Origin: Georgenia yuyongxinii
GTDB lineage: Bacteria > Actinomycetota > Actinomycetes > Actinomycetales > Actinomycetaceae
Length of the DNA stretch: 64,000 bases
Direction: 5' to 3'
Assembly: GCF_006352065.1 (NCBI RefSeq)
Contig: NZ_CP040915.1
Coordinates: forward strand, 4,092,001 to 4,156,000
The notes beneath the pieces are model-generated. The model did no database searches. It saw nothing but the letters and a program-made list of their open reading frames with translations, and was not told the DNA's origin. Each line of letters starts with the position of its first letter. Position 1 is the first letter of the stretch. Below are positions 1-7,740 of this stretch, one piece after another. A program made the translations under genes and the position numbers.

Positions 1-1524
1 GCAGCCCGCCACGAACTCCACGTCGTGGGTGGACAGCAGGACGGCGCAGCCGCTGTCCGCGAGCGCAGTGAGGGTCCGGGTCAGGGCAGCCTTGGCGGCG
101 TAGTCGAGGCCGCGGGTGGGCTCGTCGAGCAGGACGACGTCGGGCCGGCCGGCCAGCTGGACGGCCAGGGCGAGGGCGAGGCGTTGTCCCTCGGAGAGGT
201 CGCGGGGATGACGCGATCCGGGCACACCGGGAGCGACGCCGTCGAGCAGCGCCCGGGTGGCGCCCGGCGCGGCATCGGCCTGAGCGTCGGCGGTGGCGCA
301 CTCGCCGTCGACGGTGGGCAGGTAGAGCAGGTCGGCCGGGGACTGCGGCACGAGCGCCACGTGGCGGCGTGCCTCGCCGGGCCGCATGGCGGCGGGGTCC
401 GCGCCGCGCGGGCCGAGCTCCGCCGTCGTCAGCCGGACCGTCCCTCCCGACCGAGGGCCCTGTCCCTGCAGCGCCCACAGCAGCGACGACTTGCCCGAGC
501 CGTTGCGGCCCATGAGCGCGACCACCTCGCCGCGGTGCAGGTCGAGATCGACGCCGCGGACGGCGTGCACGGCGCCGTGGTGGACGTGCAGACCGCGGGC
601 GCGCAGGAGCGGCTGCCCGGCCGGTGTGGGCGCACCGGGTGCGAGAGGCTGCTGCGCACCGGGCGCGAGCGGGGACGTACGGGGCGCGGGCGGCGCGGCG
701 GACGCCGTCGTCCCGAGCAGTCGCTCGCGGAGCGGACCGGCCTGGCGCCGGGCGTCCCGCACCGACAGCGGGAGCGGGTCCCAGCCGGCCAGCCGACCCA
801 GCTCGACCACCGGCGGCGCGACCACGGCGGTGGCCAGCACGGCGGCCGGCTCGCCCTGCGTGACGCCGCCGTCGGCGTCCAGCGCGATGACCCGGTCGGC
901 CAGCTGGACCACGCGCTCGAGGCGGTGCTCGGCGAGCAGCACGGTGAGGCCGAGATCGTGCACGAGGCGGGCGAGCGCCGCGAGGACCTCCTCTGCGGCC
1001 GCGGGATCCAGCGCCGAGGTCGGCTCGTCGAGCACCAGCACCCGGGGCTGGGCGGTGAGCACCGCGCCGATGGCCACCCGCTGCTGCTCCCCGCCCGAGA
1101 GGGTGCGCAGCGGCCGGTCGCGCAGCGGGGCCAGGCCGAGCAGGTCGAGCACCTCCTCCACCCGCTTGCGCATGACGGCCGGGCCGACGCCGAGCTGCTC
1201 CATCGCGTAGGCGAGCTCTTCCTCCACCGAGTCGGTGACGAACCCGGCGAGCGGGTCCTGCCCGACCACACCGACGACGTCGGCCAGGTCACGCGGCAGG
1301 TGGTCACGCGTGTCGCGGCCCGCCACGACCACGCGACCGGTCAGCAGGCCGCCGGTGAAGTGCGGCACCCGCCCGCACGCGGCGCCGAGCAGCGTGGACT
1401 TGCCCGAGCCGGTCGGCCCGACGACGAGGCACAGCTCCCCCTCCCGGACGTGCGCGGTGACCTCGCGCAGCGCCGGCGTGGTGGCGCCGGCGTAGGTGAC
1501 CGAGACGTCCTCGAACCGGATCAC
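1..1524 (-). CDS. ECF transporter fused double ATPase (EcfA-EcfA'), partial
   Basis: Cytoplasmic ATPase that would power the vitamin transporter encoded with the next gene. 508 residues are visible and the gene runs off the left edge. Two ABC domains are fused. The first has Walker A GPTGSGKST at about 36-44, signature LSGGEQQR at 142-149 and Walker B LVLDEPTS at 163-170. A Pro/Ala-rich linker follows at about 270-305. The second has Walker A GRNGSGKSS at about 339-347, signature LSEGQ and LLDEPTRGLD. It starts at GTG 1524 behind an AGGAGG site, in a GTGA overlap with the EcfT stop, so it is translationally coupled. Both nucleotide-binding sites look intact. The substrate-binding S component is not in view and may lie beyond the edge. 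Confidence 0.9.
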   Translation of the reverse strand, partial: MIRFEDVSVTYAGATTPALREVTAHVREGELCLVVGPTGSGKSTLLGAACGRVPHFTGGLLTGRVVVAGRDTRDHLPRDLADVVGVVGQDPLAGFVTDSVEEELAYAMEQLGVGPAVMRKRVEEVLDLLGLAPLRDRPLRTLSGGEQQRVAIGAVLTAQPRVLVLDEPTSALDPAAAEEVLAALARLVHDLGLTVLLAEHRLERVVQLADRVIALDADGGVTQGEPAAVLATAVVAPPVVELGRLAGWDPLPLSVRDARRQAGPLRERLLGTTASAAPPAPRTSPLAPGAQQPLAPGAPTPAGQPLLRARGLHVHHGAVHAVRGVDLDLHRGEVVALMGRNGSGKSSLLWALQGQGPRSGGTVRLTTAELGPRGADPAAMRPGEARRHVALVPQSPADLLYLPTVDGECATADAQADAAPGATRALLDGVAPGVPGSRHPRDLSEGQRLALALAVQLAGRPDVVLLDEPTRGLDYAAKAALTRTLTALADSGCAVLLSTHDVEFVAGC

Positions 1525-2621
1525 CGGCTCCTCCTCATGAGCAGCGGCACCAGCGCGCAGGCGGCGGCCAGGACGGCGGCCGGCGGCAGTGCCAGGAACT
1601 GGGCGGTGCCGGCGGGCGGGTTCGAGGCCCCCGGGTCGGCTGCGGCCGCCACCGCCACGATCAGCGCTGCGAGAGCGCCCGCGCCGGCCACGAGGGCTTC
1701 CGTCGCCCGCCAGGGGTCGGGGCGGTAACGGGTGCGGCGCACGCGGCGGCCGGCGGCGAGCGAGGCGGCCACCGCCACGGCGCCGCCCAGCGACAGGAGG
1801 GGCACGCCCATCCAGGCGGGTGACGTGGCATCGAGCAAGCCGTAGGTGCCCAGCACCGCGGCGACGAGGGCGAGCAGGAGCGCCGCCCCCACGCGGCGGT
1901 CGCCGCCGGGGTGGCTGGCCCGGGCGTACCCGCGCGAGTCCATCGAGGCGGCCAGCTCGAGCGCATGGTCGAGCGCGTCCTGGAGCACCGGCACCAGCAG
2001 GGCGACGGCGGGGCGGAGCCCCCGGCCGTCCAGCCCGCGCAGCCGCTGCGCCCGTCGCACCCGGGCGACGGCGGAGACCAGCTGAGGGGTGACCGTCACC
2101 GCGACGACCACCGCGGTACCGAGGTGGTGCAGCGAGGCGGGCAGGCATCGCAGCGCCCGTTTGGGGTTCGCCAGGGCGTTCGCGGCGCCGAAGCACACCA
2201 CGAGGGCGGCCAGGCGCAGGCCGCCGACCGCCGCGTCGAGCAGCCCGTACAGGTGGACGGGTCCCAGGAGCTCCATGCCGCGCACCCACTCGGGCAGGGA
2301 CACGCTGGGCAGCTCGAGCACCACCGGCCCGGCGCCGTCGAGCCCGAACAGCACGTAGAACCCCATCCGCATCACCACGATGACGGCGCCGAGCACGAGG
2401 TAGCCGCCGAAGGCGCGGGCCCACGGCGAGTCGTCGCGGCAGGCCATCACGACCAGGACGACGACGGCGAGCAGCAGCCCGAGAACCAGCGGGTTGGTGG
2501 TGCGACCGACCGCGACGGCCAGCCCCAGGGCCCACGCCCACCAGGCGAGCGGGTGCAGCGCGGCTCGGGCGGGTACGACGCGTGGCGCCGACCCGGCCGG
2601 GGCACGCTCCGCCGTCGTCAT
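1521..2621 (-). CDS. ecfT: ECF transporter T component (EcfT/CbiQ family)
   Basis: Membrane scaffold that couples the ATPase dimer to a substrate-binding S component; 366 aa. Several hydrophobic segments are visible in the N-terminal half (residues about 20-60 and 75-100). They are followed by a charged cytoplasmic helix containing RRAQRLRGLDGRG and later a SMDSRGYAR motif, typical of the coupling helices of CbiQ-type T proteins. I chose ATG 2621 (MTTAERAPAG) because upstream residues in this frame are low-complexity and overlap the preceding gene. The start lies 33 bp after the stop of the upstream secreted protein, and the stop overlaps the downstream ATPase by 4 bp. Vitamin B12 or cobalt is the inferred substrate class, from the riboswitch ahead of the operon. 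Confidence 0.88.
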   Translation of the reverse strand: MTTAERAPAGSAPRVVPARAALHPLAWWAWALGLAVAVGRTTNPLVLGLLLAVVVLVVMACRDDSPWARAFGGYLVLGAVIVVMRMGFYVLFGLDGAGPVVLELPSVSLPEWVRGMELLGPVHLYGLLDAAVGGLRLAALVVCFGAANALANPKRALRCLPASLHHLGTAVVVAVTVTPQLVSAVARVRRAQRLRGLDGRGLRPAVALLVPVLQDALDHALELAASMDSRGYARASHPGGDRRVGAALLLALVAAVLGTYGLLDATSPAWMGVPLLSLGGAVAVAASLAAGRRVRRTRYRPDPWRATEALVAGAGALAALIVAVAAAADPGASNPPAGTAQFLALPPAAVLAAACALVPLLMRRSR

Positions 2622-2653
2622 GACTGCCACCCGCCCGCCGTCGTCGTCTCGGC

Positions 2654-3397
2654 TCAGGCCCGACGTCGCCGGGCGACCACGCCCGCGACGACCAGCAGGA
2701 CCACGGCCCCGGCGAGCGCGGCGACGGTGCCCCGGTTCGTGCCGGCGTCGTCCGAGGTGCCCGCCGCGGTGGTCGCCTCGGCGGGGGTCGCGTCGTCGGC
2801 GGCCGTCACCTCCGAGGGTGCGGGCGGCTCGGCGCCGTCCTGCGCCGTGGCCCCGGCGGCGGCCACCACCTCGGCCGGGGTGGCGCCGGGGGCGGTGGCA
2901 CCGTCGTTGTAGCGCCAGCCCTCGAAGGTGCCCGGTGCCGGGTCCGCGGTGTCGGCGCCTTCGGTGCGGGCGGTCCACTCCCCCGCGGGCTCGGCCGACC
3001 AGTATGCCCAGTACCTGCCGTCGAACTCCGTGGGGCACGGGTCGGGCAGGCCGGCGATGGCGCAGATCATGCCCGGCTGGGAGTCGGTGGCGGGAAAGCC
3101 CGCCGCCTCGAGGGCCTCACGGCCGGTCGCGGGATCACCGGTGGCACAGCCGACCTCCAGCTCGCCGCCGAGATCGGTCAGGTCGACGACGACGCTGACC
3201 CCCTCCCCGGCCGCGCAGGCGCCCGCAGAGGTGGCGCCGGGCGGGGCCGAGGCGGTCACCGGTGCCGCAGCTGCGGCGAGCGCCGGCGCCGGTGCGGCCG
3301 CGAGTGCCGGCGCGGCACCTAGCGCGGGAGCGAGCAACCCGGTCGCGGCCAGTGCCGCGAGGATCCCGCGGTGCGCTCGGGTGGTGGTCGATGTCAT
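2654..3397 (-). CDS. Secreted, membrane-anchored SCO2322/DUF4430-like protein of the cobalamin-regulated ECF operon
   Basis: 247 aa. An Ala-rich signal peptide (about 1-34) is followed by an extracytoplasmic domain with paired cysteines (GACAAGEG, VGCATGD, MICAIAGLPDPC) and the conserved stretch YWAYWSAEPAGEW. A low-complexity Ala/Thr/Glu linker and a C-terminal membrane helix ending in RRRRA complete it. Proteins of this build sit beside EcfT and EcfA genes in actinobacteria and resemble the DUF4430 domain of transcobalamin-type proteins. That resemblance is from memory and was not searched. The likely role is extracellular capture or docking of a corrinoid. First gene of the operon, ATG 3397 with GAGAGG upstream, preceded by the cobalamin riboswitch. 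Confidence 0.75.
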   Translation of the reverse strand: MTSTTTRAHRGILAALAATGLLAPALGAAPALAAAPAPALAAAAAPVTASAPPGATSAGACAAGEGVSVVVDLTDLGGELEVGCATGDPATGREALEAAGFPATDSQPGMICAIAGLPDPCPTEFDGRYWAYWSAEPAGEWTARTEGADTADPAPGTFEGWRYNDGATAPGATPAEVVAAAGATAQDGAEPPAPSEVTAADDATPAEATTAAGTSDDAGTNRGTVAALAGAVVLLVVAGVVARRRRA

Positions 3398-3524
3398 GCA
3401 CGTGCCTCTCGGGTGCGGTCGGGGACGCCCCGGCACCTGGCACCCGGCCCCGGCGCACGCCGGACGGCCGCGGGCACACGGCTCCGGGCTCGTCCGCAGA
3501 CCTCGACGGATGGAGCCTTCTCGC

Positions 3525-3650
3525 CCCGGCCAGGCATCCCGGCTCGCCGGGGCGATAAGGCCGCCCGGCCTACGGTTGCGGGTCAGCGCCGGAATTCGAC
3601 CGGCTTCCCCTGGGTCAGGACTGTCTGTTCTGTTGTTGAGCAGCTATCTT
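3525..3650 (-). promoter_or_regulatory. Cobalamin riboswitch (B12 element)
   Basis: Read on the minus strand, the order is AGGGGAAGCCGG, AATTCCGGC, GCTGACCCGCAACCGTAGG (3587-3569) and GAGCCGGGATGCCTGGCC (3545-3528). This matches the family order GGGAA, AATTCC, GCTGxCCCGCAACxGT, GAGxCxGGAxxCCTGCC. It lies about 130 nt upstream of the SCO2322-like gene, so the whole transporter operon should be repressed by adenosylcobalamin. GC-rich inverted sequences between the aptamer and the start codon could form the expression platform. The 5' boundary is approximate. Confidence 0.9.
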
Positions 3651-3713
3651 CCCCCATCTGCGTGGCTCAGCGGTATTCGGTCCCACCGTCCGCCCGGCGC
3701 GGGGAAGAGTGCC

Positions 3714-4280
3714 ATGCTGCGTCGGGTGAGCCCCACGATCTACACCCGAACCGGCGACGACGGGACCACCGGCATGTTCCTCGGTGGCCGAGTGTCCAAG
3801 GCGGACGCGCTTGTGGACGCCGGCGGCGACGTCGACGAGGCCGTGGCCGTCCTCGGCGTGGCGCGCGCGGCCTGCGGCGACCAGTCCTTGGCCGAGGAGG
3901 TGCTCCGGTTGCAGCGTGAGCTGTTCGTGGTGGGCGCTGATCTTGCCACCCACCCGGAGCGGCGGCACCACCTGACCGACGGCGTCTCTCGGGTCACCGA
4001 CGACATGGTCACCCGCCTGGAGGCCCTCATCGACGCCCTGGTCGTCGAACGTCCGCTGCGCCCGGTGTTCGTGGTGCCCGGCGCCACCGCGTCCGGGGCC
4101 GCCCTGGACCACGCGCGAACCGTGGTGCGCCGGGCGGAACGTCACGCGGTGGGCGCCCGCGCGGCCGGTCACGCGGTCAGTGCCGTGGCACTGACCTACC
4201 TCAACCGGGCCTCGGACCTTCTCTTCGTGCTGGCTCGACGGGCCGCGGGCGAGGTGGACGAACCACCGAGCCACGAGTGA
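3714..4280 (+). CDS. cobO: Cob(I)yrinic acid a,c-diamide adenosyltransferase, PduO type
   Basis: Transfers the 5'-deoxyadenosyl group of ATP to cob(I)alamin, giving adenosylcobalamin in the cytoplasm; 188 aa, usual for PduO-type enzymes. The ATP-binding N-terminus TRTGDDGTTGMFLGG and the C-terminal RRAERHAV and YLNRASDLLFVLAR motifs are intact. I chose ATG 3714 because GGGGAAG lies 7-8 nt upstream; GTG 3726 is an alternative. It is divergent from the riboswitch-controlled transporter operon, so uptake and activation of B12 are encoded back to back. I see no second riboswitch ahead of this gene. The symbol is functional: PduO-type enzymes are also called pduO or cobA. Confidence 0.9.
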   Translation: MLRRVSPTIYTRTGDDGTTGMFLGGRVSKADALVDAGGDVDEAVAVLGVARAACGDQSLAEEVLRLQRELFVVGADLATHPERRHHLTDGVSRVTDDMVTRLEALIDALVVERPLRPVFVVPGATASGAALDHARTVVRRAERHAVGARAAGHAVSAVALTYLNRASDLLFVLARRAAGEVDEPPSHE

Positions 4281-4494
4281 TCCGGCGTACCCCTACTGAC
4301 GCAAAAGGTCCGATTTTTGTTGACAAGTGCTGCTGTGCGGGTGCTCGCGGCCGGGACAAAGGTCCCCTGAAAGCACGTCCAACGGGTGGTGACAGGTGCC
4401 GCCGTCGTGACCAATCGGTGACACGCGTTATTCGGCCGTAACTTTCCGCACTGAAGTTCCGGTAATGTCATGCCTGCTTCGGGCACTACCCGTC

Positions 4495-4662
4495 CCGAAG
4501 TCTCCGGGTGGAGTCCGAACCCTGCCGCCACCCGGGGTCGTACAAACCCGCGGCGGGGACGGGGGAACCAGTGTTCGCGGCCCGCAAGGGCCTTGGGGTG
4601 AAGTGCGGCCAGGACGGCGCACCGGGCGATCTCCTGCCCGAACCCGACAGCTCACCCCGGAG
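4495..4662 (+). promoter_or_regulatory. ydaO/yuaA cyclic di-AMP riboswitch
   Basis: The leader of the NlpC/P60 gene carries the conserved blocks of this class in order: CTCCGGGTGGAGTCCGAACC (from 4502), GGGGGAACCA (4561-4570), CTTGGGGTGAA (4592-4602) and GAACCCGACAGCTCACC (4640-4656). The aptamer ends about 15 nt before the start codon. Binding of c-di-AMP normally turns such genes off. Actinobacterial members typically precede cell-wall hydrolases, as here. A possible -10 element TAATGT lies at 4463-4468; the rest of the 4281-4500 gap shows nothing else I can name. Confidence 0.92.
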
Positions 4663-4676
4663 GAACTGGAGAGTCG

Positions 4677-5447
4677 ATGAGCACCAGCACCACCGCGCGG
4701 CACCGCCGGGCCTGCCGTCCCTCGACGCCGCTGACCGAGCTCGGTCAGCGCATGGGTCCGGGCGCACGACGGGGTCTGGCCACCGTCGCCTCCTCCGGCC
4801 TGGTCCTGACCATTGCCGCCTCCTCGGCCACCGCCGCCGGCTCGGAGTCCACCGCGCTGCCGCGGGTCGACATCTCCGCCGCCGCCGCCGAGGCCGTCAC
4901 CGCGATGATCACCACCCCCAGTGTCGTGGCCCCGGCCGACGTCACGTGGAGCGTGGAGACGCTCGAGGCGGTCGCCAAGGCCCCCCGCGTCGTCACCGTC
5001 GCGGTGGAACGCCCGGCCGCCGCCGCGTCCCGCTCCGGCGAGCGTCCGGCACTGGCCGAGGCCACCGAGACCGCCGCCGCCACCGAGGCGGCCCCCGCAC
5101 CGGCACCGGCCGCCTCCGCGAGCGCGATCGTCAACTACGCCCGCCAGTTCGTCGGCACGCCGTACGTCTACGGCGGCGTCACCCCGGCAGGGTTCGACTG
5201 CTCCGGCTTCACCCAGTATGTCTTCGCCAACGTCGGCATCAGTCTGCCGCGCTCCTCCAGCGCCCAGGCCAACGCGGGCACGCGGGTCTCGGCCGCCGAG
5301 GCCCAGGCGGGCGACCTCGTCTGGTGGCCGGGCCACGTGGGCATCTACACCGGCAACGGCAACCACATCGCCGCCCGCCAGCCGGGTACCGCCCTGTACG
5401 AGGGTGCGATCCCGCACTCCAGCCCGGTGTTCATCCGGATCGGCTGA
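4677..5447 (+). CDS. Secreted NlpC/P60 peptidoglycan endopeptidase
   Basis: Cell-wall hydrolase expected to cut peptide stems of peptidoglycan outside the cell; 256 aa. The N-terminal signal segment (about 33-55) is followed by an Ala-rich linker. The C-terminal NlpC/P60 domain starts at about 145, with GTPYVYGG, catalytic Cys175 in FDCSGFTQ, His220 in GHVGIYTG and a third polar residue in NHIAAR. ATG 4677 follows a GGAGG site. The preceding c-di-AMP riboswitch ties expression to osmotic or envelope status. No LysM or SH3 domain is visible, so it is a short, Rip-like form. Confidence 0.9.
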   Translation: MSTSTTARHRRACRPSTPLTELGQRMGPGARRGLATVASSGLVLTIAASSATAAGSESTALPRVDISAAAAEAVTAMITTPSVVAPADVTWSVETLEAVAKAPRVVTVAVERPAAAASRSGERPALAEATETAAATEAAPAPAPAASASAIVNYARQFVGTPYVYGGVTPAGFDCSGFTQYVFANVGISLPRSSSAQANAGTRVSAAEAQAGDLVWWPGHVGIYTGNGNHIAARQPGTALYEGAIPHSSPVFIRIG

Positions 5448-7626
5448 CGCCCGACCGACCTTCACGGCGGCCCGCACCACTCGGTGCGGGCCGCCGTCGT
5501 CGTGGTGGCTCCGTCGTCGTGGCTCCGGGACTGAGGTCGAGTCGGCGCAGGAGCTGGGCGTTGGCGGCGACGACGATCGTCGAGACGGACATCAGGAGCG
5601 CGCCCACCTCCATGGGCAGGACGAACCCGACCGGGGCGAGCACGCCCGCGGCGAGCGGCACGGCGGCGAGGTTGTACCCGGCGGCCCACCACAGGTTCTG
5701 CTTCATCTTCCGGTACCCGGCGCGCGAGAGCTGGATGACCGACAGGACGGAGCGGGGGTCGTCGGAGGCGAGGACGACGCCGGCGGACGCGATCGCGACG
5801 TCGGTCCCGGCCCCGATGGCGATGCCGACGTCGGCCTGCGCGAGGGCCGGGGCATCGTTGACGCCGTCGCCGACCATCGCCACGGTGCGGCCCTGACGCT
5901 GCAGCTCGAGGACCTTCTCGCTCTTGTGCTCCGGCCGCACCCCCGCGAAGACCTGGTCGATGTCGAGCTCGGCCGCCACGGCTCGGGCCACCGGCTCGGC
6001 GTCGCCGGTGATCATGGCGACGTGGACGCCCAGTGCGTGCAGGGCGGCGACCGCCTCGCGCGACTCCTGACGGACCTCGTCCTCCAGGGCCAGCGCCCCG
6101 GCGACCTGCCCGTCGAGCAGGACGTGCAGGACGGTCGCGCCCCGGTCGGACCAGGCGGCGGTCTGCGGCAACGGGGCAAGGCCGTTCTCGGCAAGCAGGT
6201 TGGGCCCGCCGACGGCCACCCGTCGCCCGTGCACGACGGCACTGACGCCGACCGCGGTCGAGGCGGAGAAGTCGCTCGCGCGGGGCACGTCGAGAACACG
6301 GTCGACGGCCGCCGCGGTGATGGCGCGGGCCAGCGGGTGCTCGCTGTCGGCCTCGGCGGCGCCGGCCATGGCGAGGAGCTCGGCCTCGTCGAGACCTGTC
6401 GTGACGACGTCGTGCAGGGCGGGCGCGCCCGTGGTCAGGGTGCCGGTCTTGTCGAACAGGACCGCGTCGACGGTGCGCATCCGCTCCAGGGCAGCCCGCT
6501 CCTTGACCAGGACGCCCCCCTTCGCGGCGCGCTCGGTGGAGATCGAGACCACCAGCGGGATCGCCAGGCCCAGGGCGTGGGGGCACGCGATGACCAGGAC
6601 CGTGATCGCCCGGATGATCGCGAAGTCAGGACTGCCGACAACGGACCAGATCGCGACCGTGATGGCGGCGGCCGTCAGGGCGAACCAGAACAGCCAGCCG
6701 GCCGCCTTGTCGGCGAGAAGCTGGGCGCGGGTGGTGGAGCCCTGGGCCTCGGCGACGAGTCGCTGGATGCCGGCCAGCGCTGTCGCCTCGCCCACGGCGT
6801 CGACCCTGACGCGCAGGGCGTTGTCGGTGGCGACGGTGCCGGCGACGACGTGGTCGCCGAGGCGGCGCCGGACGGGTCGGGACTCACCGGTGATCATCGA
6901 CTCGTCGACGTCCACGGCACCCTCCACGACCTCCCCGTCGGCCGGGATCCGACCGCCGGGGCGGACGATGACGACGTCGCCGAGCCGGAGCTCCGATGGT
7001 GCGATGGTGACGACCCGGTCGCCCTCGACGCGTTCGGCCTGGTCGGGCAGCAGCGCGGCGAGGGAGTCCAGTGCCGAGGATGTCTGGGCGAGCGAGCGCA
7101 TCTCGAGCCAGTGGCCGAGGAGCATGATGACCACCAGGAGTGCGAGCTCCCACCAGAAGTCCAGCTCCGGGGAGAGCAGGCCGAGGGTGGCGCCCCAGGA
7201 GGCGACGAACGCGACGGTGATCGCCATGCCGATCAGGAGCATCATTCCCGGCTTGCGTGCCCTGACCTCCGAGACAGCGCCGCTAAGGAACGGCCGCCCG
7301 CCCCACACATAGATGACGGTCCCCAGCACCGGCGCAACGAGGCTCAGCCCGGACAGGTCGGGGAGCGAATAGCCCACGATCGAGGCGAACATGTCGCTGA
7401 GCAGCACGGTCGGGACTGCGAGCGCGAGCATGATCCAGAACAGCCGGCGGAACATCCCGACGTGATCACCGTGGCCATGGCCTGAGTGGTTCGCGTGACC
7501 GGCGTGACCGACGCCCGCCGCATGCTCGGCGTGTGCCTCGCTGATGGGTTGCGCACCGGCGGGGTTCTCCCCCTCGCCTCTCGCGTGGGGGCCGGACGGC
7601 CCATCCTGTACGTGCGGAGCCCTCAT
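5431..7626 (-). CDS. copB: CopB-type copper-translocating P-type ATPase
   Basis: Exports copper ions across the membrane using ATP; 731 aa. The N-terminus is His-rich (about 32-56, GHAGHANHSGHGHGDH) instead of carrying CXXC metal-binding domains. Key motifs are TGES near 243, transmembrane CPH at 348-350, phosphorylated Asp392 in DKTGT and the hinge VGDGVNDAP. CPH rather than CPC places it in the CopB (P1B-3-like) group. ATG 7626 has GGAAGG upstream; the frame extends a further 10 codons to a GTG abutting the operator, which is less likely. The C-terminus is basic and overlaps the end of the convergent NlpC/P60 gene by 17 bp. No CsoR, CopZ or multicopper oxidase gene is adjacent. Confidence 0.92.
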   Translation of the reverse strand: MRAPHVQDGPSGPHARGEGENPAGAQPISEAHAEHAAGVGHAGHANHSGHGHGDHVGMFRRLFWIMLALAVPTVLLSDMFASIVGYSLPDLSGLSLVAPVLGTVIYVWGGRPFLSGAVSEVRARKPGMMLLIGMAITVAFVASWGATLGLLSPELDFWWELALLVVIMLLGHWLEMRSLAQTSSALDSLAALLPDQAERVEGDRVVTIAPSELRLGDVVIVRPGGRIPADGEVVEGAVDVDESMITGESRPVRRRLGDHVVAGTVATDNALRVRVDAVGEATALAGIQRLVAEAQGSTTRAQLLADKAAGWLFWFALTAAAITVAIWSVVGSPDFAIIRAITVLVIACPHALGLAIPLVVSISTERAAKGGVLVKERAALERMRTVDAVLFDKTGTLTTGAPALHDVVTTGLDEAELLAMAGAAEADSEHPLARAITAAAVDRVLDVPRASDFSASTAVGVSAVVHGRRVAVGGPNLLAENGLAPLPQTAAWSDRGATVLHVLLDGQVAGALALEDEVRQESREAVAALHALGVHVAMITGDAEPVARAVAAELDIDQVFAGVRPEHKSEKVLELQRQGRTVAMVGDGVNDAPALAQADVGIAIGAGTDVAIASAGVVLASDDPRSVLSVIQLSRAGYRKMKQNLWWAAGYNLAAVPLAAGVLAPVGFVLPMEVGALLMSVSTIVVAANAQLLRRLDLSPGATTTEPPRRRRPAPSGAGRREGRSGVSRSG
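5464..5497 (+). terminator. Strong hairpin after the NlpC/P60 gene
   Basis: A perfect inverted repeat with 15-nt arms (ACGGCGGCCCGCACC and its complement) and a 4-nt loop starts 17 bp after the NlpC/P60 stop. It lies inside the last codons of the convergent copper ATPase gene. There is no clear U-tract, which is common in high-GC actinobacteria. Confidence 0.65.
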
Positions 7627-7657
7627 TCCCCGCCCCTTCCGTCGCCTCACCACCACG

Positions 7658-7674
7658 ATACCCCCTGGGGGTAT
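7658..7674. promoter_or_regulatory. CsoR-like copper operator
   Basis: ATACCCCC-T-GGGGGTAT is a perfect 8+1+8 palindrome, the sequence typical of CsoR-family operators. It sits 31 bp upstream of the CopB start, where a bound repressor would block the promoter. The gap 7627-7740 holds nothing else recognised. Confidence 0.8.
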
Positions 7675-7740
7675 AGGATCGCAGTCGTGGCGACCCCCGG
7701 CACTCGCCTCGCCGCGACACGAGCCGCCCGCTGCGCGGGA

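Noticed and set aside
25-1728. Long plus-strand frame of 567 codons opposite the ECF ATPase
   Set aside because: Arg/Gly-rich composition with no domain; it is the antisense shadow of two clear ABC domains in high-GC DNA.
3660-3713. Second cobalamin riboswitch ahead of the adenosyltransferase
   Set aside because: No conserved block on the plus strand in the short leader.
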